Origin: Pseudomonadota bacterium | Lineage (GTDB): Bacteria; Pseudomonadota; Alphaproteobacteria; Rhizobiales; Pleomorphomonadaceae | DNA: 32,833 nucleotides | NCBI GenBank assembly: GCA_018262505.1 | Contig: JAGSYV010000066.1 | Span: forward strand, 1-32,833 | Direction: 5' to 3' | In this document: positions 27,655 to 32,833 of the stretch, in pieces | Position numbering within the stretch: the stretch's first letter is position 1 | Layout: every line of letters starts with the position of its first letter | Notes under the pieces: generated by a model | The model's input: the letters and a program-made list of their open reading frames with translations, nothing else | The model's database searches: none | Told to the model about the DNA's origin: nothing | Position numbers and translations under genes: made by a program

Positions 27655-28527
27655 ATGCGCCAGTATCAGCTCCACATCCCTGCCACGGACGCGATGGGCG
27701 CCGAGACGATTGCCGACGCGATCGAGGCCGCCTTCGTCGAAGCGGGCCCGGTGTCTTGGTACGAGACCGATGGCGGCTGGGCGGTGGACGGCTTCTTCTT
27801 TGCCGATGCTCCGGACGAAATCCTGGCAACCGCCCGCACCGCTCTCGAAGGGATTGTCGACGGCCAAGCCGTCACGGTCGAGCCGGTTCCTGAGGATGTC
27901 GATTGGGTGGCCCAGAGCCTTGAGGGTCTAAGCCCAGTGGTGGCCGGCCGCTTCGTGGTACATGGCGCCCACGACCGCGACCACATCCCCAAGGGGCTGA
28001 TCGGCTTGCAGATCGAGGCCAACCAGGCCTTCGGCACCGGCCATCATCCGACCACCTGGGGCTGCCTGACGGCGCTGTCGCGCCTGCTCGCCGTCTATCG
28101 CTTCGAGAACGTCTTCGATCTCGGCACTGGCTCGGGCGTACTGGCCATCGGCATTGCCCTGGCAACCAAACGCCCGGTGCTGGCCTCCGACATCGATCCG
28201 CTGGCGGTGAAGATCGCCCTAGAGAATGCCGAGATCAACGGCGCCGCCAACCTCGTCACCGCCGTGACGGCTGCCGGCTTCGCCCATCCGGCCATCGTCG
28301 GCCGCAAGTTCGACCTGATCGTCGCCAATATCCTGGCCGATCCCTTGAAGATGCTGTCGCCGCAATTCCGCGTCCACGCCATGCAGGGCGCCGCCGTGGT
28401 GCTCTCCGGCATCCTCAGGACGCAGGCCGAAAGCGTGCTGGCCGCCTTCCGCGCCCAGGGCTTCGTGCGCGAACGGCACATCGTCAAGGACGTCTGGAGC
28501 ACGCTCGTTCTGCGTTACGCTGGCTGA
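27655..28527 (+). CDS. prmA: ribosomal protein L11 methyltransferase PrmA
   Basis: 290 aa. It trimethylates ribosomal protein L11 using S-adenosylmethionine. After an N-terminal substrate-binding domain with WYETDGGWAVDGFF, the linker reads GLQIEANQAFGTGHHPTTWGCL. The class I methyltransferase core has VFDLGTGSGVLAIGIAL (SAM-binding motif I), ASDIDPLAV (motif II), FDLIVANILADPL (motif IV) and VVLSGIL. The ATG at 27655 has AGGA seven bases upstream. It stands between two structured intergenic elements, an upstream terminator and a downstream 103-bp palindrome. Confidence 0.94.
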   Translation: MRQYQLHIPATDAMGAETIADAIEAAFVEAGPVSWYETDGGWAVDGFFFADAPDEILATARTALEGIVDGQAVTVEPVPEDVDWVAQSLEGLSPVVAGRFVVHGAHDRDHIPKGLIGLQIEANQAFGTGHHPTTWGCLTALSRLLAVYRFENVFDLGTGSGVLAIGIALATKRPVLASDIDPLAVKIALENAEINGAANLVTAVTAAGFAHPAIVGRKFDLIVANILADPLKMLSPQFRVHAMQGAAVVLSGILRTQAESVLAAFRAQGFVRERHIVKDVWSTLVLRYAG

Positions 28528-28558
28528 GGCTGATCCTCGGAGCCTGATCCGAAATTCG

Positions 28559-28661
28559 CTGGGGTGCGGCAGATAGCGATGAATTCGAGAACCGGAGCGG
28601 AGCGAACTTCCTGTTCGTGAGCACCGGAAGCGCAGAATTCGAAGCTAGATGCCCGCCCCAG
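28559..28661. repeat. 103-bp symmetric imperfect palindrome
   Basis: Matching arm blocks are arranged evenly around 28610: CTGGGG/CCCCAG, GGCA/TGCC, AGC/GCT, GAATTC/GAATTC, CCGG/CCGG and CGAAC/GTTCG with the loop TTCCT. Both ends lie 51 bases from the centre. It begins 32 bp after the prmA stop. There is no T-run, so it is not a standard terminator. Confidence 0.65.
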
Positions 28662-28681
28662 TAGAGTTTCGCGTCAGGCTC

Positions 28682-28894
28682 TCAGAGCGCGGCGTCGACC
28701 GCTCGTGCCCGCATGATACCGGTGGAGCTGCGGCCGGAGCCTTGCTCGCGTCCGGCCTGATCATCGAGCGATGCGAGATAGGGCGCAACATAACGCTGCG
28801 CCTGCCGCTCACGCGTGCCGAGCGTAGCTTCAAAGGTCCGGCGAGAAAGACCGCTTCGGTAAGTTGTGGCGGTCGTCGGGGCAAATCGGCTCAT
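28682..28894 (-). CDS. small hypothetical protein
   Basis: 70 aa, not recognised with certainty. The ATG at 28894 has a good AGAGG site eight bases upstream. The N-terminal half is Thr/Arg-rich and basic (TTATTYRSGLSRRTFEATLG, then RERQAQRYVAPYLASLDD), and the tail is Gly/Ser/Arg-rich. There is no signal peptide or membrane segment. It is the only frame with a convincing ribosome site in the 28528-29251 gap between prmA and the peptidase gene. It could be a real small gene or a chance frame. Confidence 0.4.
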   Translation of the reverse strand: MSRFAPTTATTYRSGLSRRTFEATLGTRERQAQRYVAPYLASLDDQAGREQGSGRSSTGIMRARAVDAAL

Positions 28895-28989
28895 TGTAGC
28901 ACCTCTTGAATATCATCGGCTTTCGCCGAACGTTCTCAAAAGCGCCGTTATCCTCATGGGACGCGAAACCAGCCCTCCGAACTGAGCTT

Positions 28990-29004
28990 GTAGTAGCAGA
29001 CTAC
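28990..29004. promoter_or_regulatory. inverted repeat GTAGT-N5-ACTAC, possible operator
   Basis: A perfect 5+5 inverted repeat. It falls between TTGTAG (28988-28993) and TAGTAT (29010-29015), which with a 16-base spacer could be a promoter reading toward the peptidase gene about 230 bases away. Short and weakly supported. Confidence 0.25.
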
Positions 29005-29251
29005 GACTTTAGTATGAATGGGCGATGACGCAGGCCACCCCTGCGGGTGACTCATGGCTGCTGCCTCCCTTTCGCCGCAACCGGCCATTGCCGCCGGATT
29101 CTCGCCGGAAGCGTGAATGAGGGATGACACCTCGGACTTGCTTGAAGCTGCGTTGACCGCTTCCGGCGCCGGAGGCCGTATAGCCCTGCTTGACGCAGAC
29201 CGAAGTCAGGGGCCAAAACTCCAACCTTTCGAGCACGGCGGAGTGACAGAG

Positions 29252-31066
29252 GTGTTTCAGACATTCGACAACGTCAACGATCCCAGCCACGGCAAGGCGC
29301 GGCTGGCCGCCCTGAGGGGTGAGCTCAAGCGTCGCGGTCTCAAGGGCTTCCTGGTGCCGCTGGCCGATGAGCACCAGGGCGAATACATTCCCGCCGCCGC
29401 CCGCCGCCTGCTCTGGCTGACCGGATTCGCCGGCTCGGCCGGTCTTGCCATCGTGCTTGAGGATCGTGCCGCCATCTTCGTCGACGGCCGCTATACGCTG
29501 CAGGTGCGCGAGCAGGTCGATACCCAGGTCATCGAGCCACATCATCTCGTCGAGGAACCGCCGCACGACTGGCTGAAGAGTATCGTCCAAAAGGGCGACC
29601 GCATCGGCTTCGATCCCTGGCTGATGACGGCTGCCGAGGTTACCCGCTTCGAAACGGCGCTTGCCGCCATCGGTGCCGAGTTCGTCGCCGTCGATGGCAA
29701 TCCGGTCGACGCCGTCTGGACCGACCGACCGGAGCCGCCCAAGGGCCGGGTATCGCTGTTCCCGGAAACCCTGGCCGGCGAAAGCGCCGAGCAGAAGCTC
29801 GCCCGCCTCGGTGAGGCGATCGGCAAGGCCGGCGCCGAGGCCGCCGTGCTGACGCGCCCCGATTCGGTCGCCTGGGCCTTCAACATCCGTGGCGAAGACG
29901 TGCCACACACGCCGGAGGCGCTATCCTTCGCCATCTTGCACCGCGAGGGCCGCCCCTCCCTGTTCATCGACGGCGCCAAGCTCGACAATGTCGTCCGCGA
30001 TCGACTGGAACAGATCGCCGCCGTCGAATCGCCCAGTGCGTTCGCGTCGGCGCTGTCGGCGCTCGGCAGCGCCGTGCTGGTCGACAAAGGCTCCGCCGCC
30101 TTCGAAGTGGTGCGCCGCATCGAGGCCGGTGGCGGCAAGGTGGTGACCGGCCAGGATCCCGTTCTGCTGCCGAAGGCGCTGAAGAACGCCACCGAACTCC
30201 AGGGCATCCGTGCCGCCCATGTCCGCGACGGCGTCGCCATGGTGCGCTTCCTTGCCTGGCTTGACCGCGAAGCGCCGAAGGGCGGGCTCGACGAGATCGC
30301 CGTCACCAAGAAGCTGGAAGACTTTCGGCGCGACACCGGCGCGCTGCGCGACATCTCCTTCGATACCATCGCCGGTGCCGGCCCCAACGCCGCCATCCCC
30401 CACTATCACGTCAGCACCGCGTCCAACCGCAAGGTGGAATTCAACAATATCCTGCTGGTCGATTCGGGCGCCCAATACGAGGACGGCACCACCGACATCA
30501 CCCGCACCATGATCGTCGGCACGCCGACCGAGGAAATGGTCGACCGCTTCACCCGCGTGTTGATCGGCAATACCCGCCTGACGCTCGCCCGCTTTCCCCG
30601 GGGGACCACCGGCGCCCATCTCGACGTGCTTGCCCGCGAAAAGCTCTGGGAAGCCGGCCTCGATTTCGACCACGGCACCGGTCACGGCGTCGGTCATTAT
30701 CTCTCCGTCCACGAAGGACCGGGCCGCATCGCCAAGACCGGCCACGTGCCGCTCGAGCCGGGCATGCTGATGTCCAACGAGCCCGGCTTCTACAAGGCCG
30801 GCGCCTGGGGCATCCGCATCGAGAACCTTGTCATCGTCACGCCGCCCGAGGCGGTCGACGGCGGCGAGCGGCCGATGCTGGGCTTTGAAACGGTGACGCT
30901 CTGCCCGATCGATCGCCGGCTGATCCGGCCGTCGATGCTGACGAAACGCGAGCGTTCCTGGCTCGACGCCTACCATGCCGAGGTGCGCGAAAAGCTGCTG
31001 CCGCACATCGAGGACGAGACCGACCGGGCCTGGCTCATCGCAGCCACGGCGGCGCTTTCGGACTGA
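29252..31066 (+). CDS. aminopeptidase P-type M24B metallopeptidase (Xaa-Pro aminopeptidase)
   Basis: 604 aa from GTG at 29252, preceded by GGAG eight bases upstream; this gives the family's usual N-terminus VFQTFDNVNDPSHGKARLA. The frame open from 29117 adds unconserved sequence. Two creatinase-like N-terminal domains (LADEHQGEYIPAAARRLLWL, then FVDGRYTLQV) precede the pita-bread catalytic domain. Its metal ligands are visible as Asp in LLVDSGAQYEDG, Asp in TTDITRT, His in GTGHGVGHYLSVHEGP, Glu in MSNEPGFYKAG, and Glu in GFETVTLCPID. It removes an N-terminal residue preceding proline. It is cytoplasmic, with no signal peptide. Confidence 0.92.
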   Translation: MFQTFDNVNDPSHGKARLAALRGELKRRGLKGFLVPLADEHQGEYIPAAARRLLWLTGFAGSAGLAIVLEDRAAIFVDGRYTLQVREQVDTQVIEPHHLVEEPPHDWLKSIVQKGDRIGFDPWLMTAAEVTRFETALAAIGAEFVAVDGNPVDAVWTDRPEPPKGRVSLFPETLAGESAEQKLARLGEAIGKAGAEAAVLTRPDSVAWAFNIRGEDVPHTPEALSFAILHREGRPSLFIDGAKLDNVVRDRLEQIAAVESPSAFASALSALGSAVLVDKGSAAFEVVRRIEAGGGKVVTGQDPVLLPKALKNATELQGIRAAHVRDGVAMVRFLAWLDREAPKGGLDEIAVTKKLEDFRRDTGALRDISFDTIAGAGPNAAIPHYHVSTASNRKVEFNNILLVDSGAQYEDGTTDITRTMIVGTPTEEMVDRFTRVLIGNTRLTLARFPRGTTGAHLDVLAREKLWEAGLDFDHGTGHGVGHYLSVHEGPGRIAKTGHVPLEPGMLMSNEPGFYKAGAWGIRIENLVIVTPPEAVDGGERPMLGFETVTLCPIDRRLIRPSMLTKRERSWLDAYHAEVREKLLPHIEDETDRAWLIAATAALSD

Positions 31067-31078
31067 ACCATGATTCGA

Positions 31079-31179
31079 AGTGTTACAACGTCGCGCACGG
31101 CCTTCTGGCCGTGCGTTGAGTCCCTTCCGATAATCAATTGAATTAGCGAGAGAAAATCACCTTTCAACGACGTAACACT
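31079..31179. other. nested inverted repeats between the peptidase gene and lpxC
   Basis: A perfect hairpin CGCACGGCC / GGCCGTGCG with loop TTCT (31094-31115) lies 30 bp after the peptidase stop and may act as a terminator, though the following T content is low. Outside it, AGTGTTA plus CGTCG (31079-31093) is repeated inversely as CGACG plus TAACACT (31168-31179). Confidence 0.45.
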
Positions 31180-31280
31180 CGGTAAGAAAGAGTGACTTTC
31201 CTGGGACGCCCGCCTCGTGTTTTATGAAAATGTGCCGGATTGGCTTATGGCCGCTCACCGGTCCTTTTTGGAAACACTCG

Positions 31281-32210
31281 ATGCGCACGTCCTTCGGTAA
31301 GCAGACCACCCTCAGCGAAAGCGTAGAGTTCTCCGGCGCCGGCGTGCATTCCGGCAAGCCGGCGACCATCGTGCTGCACCCCGCCGAGGCGGACCGGGGC
31401 ATCGTCTTCGTCCGCACCGACGGCGAGGAGGTGGAGATCGCCGCCCGCCACGACAACGTGGTGGCCACCGAACTCTGCACCATGATCGGCATCGGCGGCC
31501 GTACGGTTGCCACCATCGAGCATCTGATGGCTGCCCTGGCGGCCTCCGGCGTCGACAATGTCGTCGTCGAGATCGACGGCCCGGAAATGCCCATCGCCGA
31601 CGGTTGCTCAGCCGCCTTCATCGAATTGATCGCCGAGGCCGGCCTGCGTCGCCTCGCCGCGCCGCGCAAGCTGCTGCGCGTCAGGAAGCCGGTGCGGCTT
31701 GAAGCCGGCAACGCCCTGCTCGAATTCCTGCCCTACGACGGCACCCGCTACGACGTTACAATCGACTTTTCCAATCCGCTGATCGGTCGCCAGTCCTACG
31801 TGCTCGATCTCAGCTCCCAGACCTTCGCTCGCGATATCGCCCGTGCCCGCACCTTCGGCTTCATGGCCGATGTCGAGAAGCTCTGGAAGATGGGCTTCGC
31901 GCTCGGCTCGTCGCTGGAAAACTCCGTGGCGATCGGCGACGGCCGCATCCTCAACCCGGAAGGCCTGCGCTGGTCGGACGAATTCGTGCGCCACAAGACG
32001 CTCGACGCGGTCGGCGACCTGTCGCTGATCGGCATGCCCTTCCTCGGCCATTTCCGCTCCTACAAGGGCGGTCACAAGCTCAACTGGATGGCCGTCAAGG
32101 CGCTCATCGCCGACACCGATGCCTTCGAGATCGTCCACGATCCCATGGCGAACCGCGAAGCGGCCGGTGGCGTTCTCCAGGCCGCCGCGCTGGCGCCCTC
32201 TCACGACTGA
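31281..32210 (+). CDS. lpxC: UDP-3-O-acyl-N-acetylglucosamine deacetylase LpxC
   Basis: 309 aa. It catalyses the committed zinc-dependent deacetylation step of lipid A synthesis. The zinc ligands are visible as His81 (TIEHLMAAL), and His238 and Asp242 (VRHKTLDAVGDL). The catalytic His265 is in KGGHKLNW. FSGAGVHSGKP and ADGCSAAFIELI are further family blocks. The ATG at 31281 (MRTSFGKQTTLSESVEF) fits the family start; an in-frame ATG at 31224 would add 19 unconserved residues. bamD follows after 230 bp. Confidence 0.96.
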   Translation: MRTSFGKQTTLSESVEFSGAGVHSGKPATIVLHPAEADRGIVFVRTDGEEVEIAARHDNVVATELCTMIGIGGRTVATIEHLMAALAASGVDNVVVEIDGPEMPIADGCSAAFIELIAEAGLRRLAAPRKLLRVRKPVRLEAGNALLEFLPYDGTRYDVTIDFSNPLIGRQSYVLDLSSQTFARDIARARTFGFMADVEKLWKMGFALGSSLENSVAIGDGRILNPEGLRWSDEFVRHKTLDAVGDLSLIGMPFLGHFRSYKGGHKLNWMAVKALIADTDAFEIVHDPMANREAAGGVLQAAALAPSHD

Positions 32211-32440
32211 GCTTTCCCCTAATTCGGCGGTGCACCGCGACCTTGCCGCCTTAATGTGGCCGAACATCACGGGCACGTAGCATCCGCGACGGCTTTGCGA
32301 TAAAAGGGCTTCCTGTTGTCAGAGGCGGGCCTGACTCGCACCGCGGCAGCGGGGCGGCCGGTATCGGGCGGTTGCCCGGCGGGCAGTGCGCTTGGGATGG
32401 ATGGCGGCCGCGAGCGGTTGCGTACGGTGATGGGGTTTTC

Positions 32441-32833
32441 ATGAGGCAGAGTTTCGTTCGTGTGGCCGCCGTGCTCGTTCTCCTGGGAGGCGCCACCGTC
32501 CTTGTCGGCTGTTCTTCGGACGAGCCGCTTGCACCCTTCGTCGAGATTCCGGCGGAACAGTCCTATAACGCCGGCATCGCTTATCTGCGGCAGGGCGATT
32601 ACGCCAACGCCACCAAGAAATTCGAAGAGGTCGACCAGCAGCACCCCTATTCGGAGTGGGCGCGCAAATCCCTCATCATGACCACCTACACCAACTACAC
32701 GCGTGGCAACTTCACCGAGGCCATCACCCAGGCCAAGCGCTACCTGACGCTCTATCCGGGCTCGGAAGACGCCGCCTATGCGCAGTGGATGATTGCGCAG
32801 TCCTATTTCAACCAGATGCCCGACATCACGCGC
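32441..32833 (+). CDS. bamD: BamD outer-membrane assembly lipoprotein (3' end outside window)
   Basis: 131 codons visible, running off the right edge. It begins with a lipoprotein signal peptide: hydrophobic VAAVLVLLGGATVLVGC with the lipobox LVGC, so Cys at about 24 should be lipidated. TPR units start with SYNAGIAYLRQGDYANATKKF, then FEEVDQQHPYSEWARKSLIM and TRGNFTEAITQAKRYLTLYP, matching BamD (ComL/YfiO), which with BamA folds beta-barrel proteins into the outer membrane. lpxC-bamD adjacency is common in alphaproteobacteria. The 32211-32440 gap before it contains no other feature I can support. Confidence 0.92.
   Translation, partial: MRQSFVRVAAVLVLLGGATVLVGCSSDEPLAPFVEIPAEQSYNAGIAYLRQGDYANATKKFEEVDQQHPYSEWARKSLIMTTYTNYTRGNFTEAITQAKRYLTLYPGSEDAAYAQWMIAQSYFNQMPDITR

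Noticed and set aside
29117..29251. A 45-residue N-terminal extension of the aminopeptidase P gene
   Set aside because: Unconserved composition; the GTG at 29252 has a ribosome site and gives the family's normal N-terminus.

Overview
The window is GC-rich chromosomal DNA from an alphaproteobacterium, most likely a member of the Hyphomicrobiales (Rhizobiales). This is inferred from gene content: alpha-type SspB next to a DUF4169 protein and a ribbon-helix-helix protein, the dfr-hflK-hflC-DUF2065-degP run, DUF4424, and an LpxC/BamD pair. No rRNA, tRNA or CRISPR was seen. Almost all of it is ordinary housekeeping chromosome. The only mobile element visible is the 5' end of an IS630-type transposase at the left edge.

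Layout. 1-171: IS630-type transposase fragment (-). 369-4489 (-): branched-chain amino acid operon with its own promoter, an 18-residue leader peptide carrying Leu-Leu-Val-Val-Leu and an attenuator terminator, then ilvB, ilvH, a VOC/glyoxalase-like gene and pdxJ. 4494-6337: miaA (-) and serB (+), divergent and 14 bp apart. 6396-6503: two inverted copies of a small hairpin repeat whose third copy lies at 239-278. 6527-8387 (-): sspB, DUF4169, RHH, TSUP permease. 8530-8793: a candidate structured RNA with its own promoter-like signal. 8895-10699 (+): thyA and a secreted DUF4424 protein, closed by a bidirectional terminator. 10790-20205 (-): AsmA-like protein, GNAT acetyltransferase, dihydrofolate reductase, hflK, hflC, DUF2065 and, beyond a 0.8-kb gap holding a duplicated 120-bp element, degP. 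20463-32833 (+): LysE-type exporter, ligA, uvrD/pcrA, a periplasmic 5'-nucleotidase, prmA, aminopeptidase P, lpxC and the start of bamD.

Themes. The genes cover branched-chain amino acid, serine and pyridoxal-phosphate synthesis; the thymidylate/folate pair (thyA, dfr); membrane and periplasmic proteolysis (HflKC, DegP, and the ClpXP adaptor SspB); envelope biogenesis (AsmA, LpxC, BamD); and DNA ligation and repair (LigA, UvrD).

The most notable observations are these. (1) A complete transcription-attenuation leader precedes ilvB. (2) A dispersed repeat has three copies whose stems differ by compensating changes. (3) hflK carries a roughly 60-bp internal deletion that shifts the frame, and two genes of the same block also look damaged: the GNAT lacks acetyl-CoA motif B and the AsmA gene lacks a conventional start. 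(4) An unassigned structured RNA lies between sspB and thyA. (5) A gap-free 120-bp direct repeat lies upstream of degP. (6) A 103-bp symmetric imperfect palindrome follows prmA. I see no clearly new multi-gene system.
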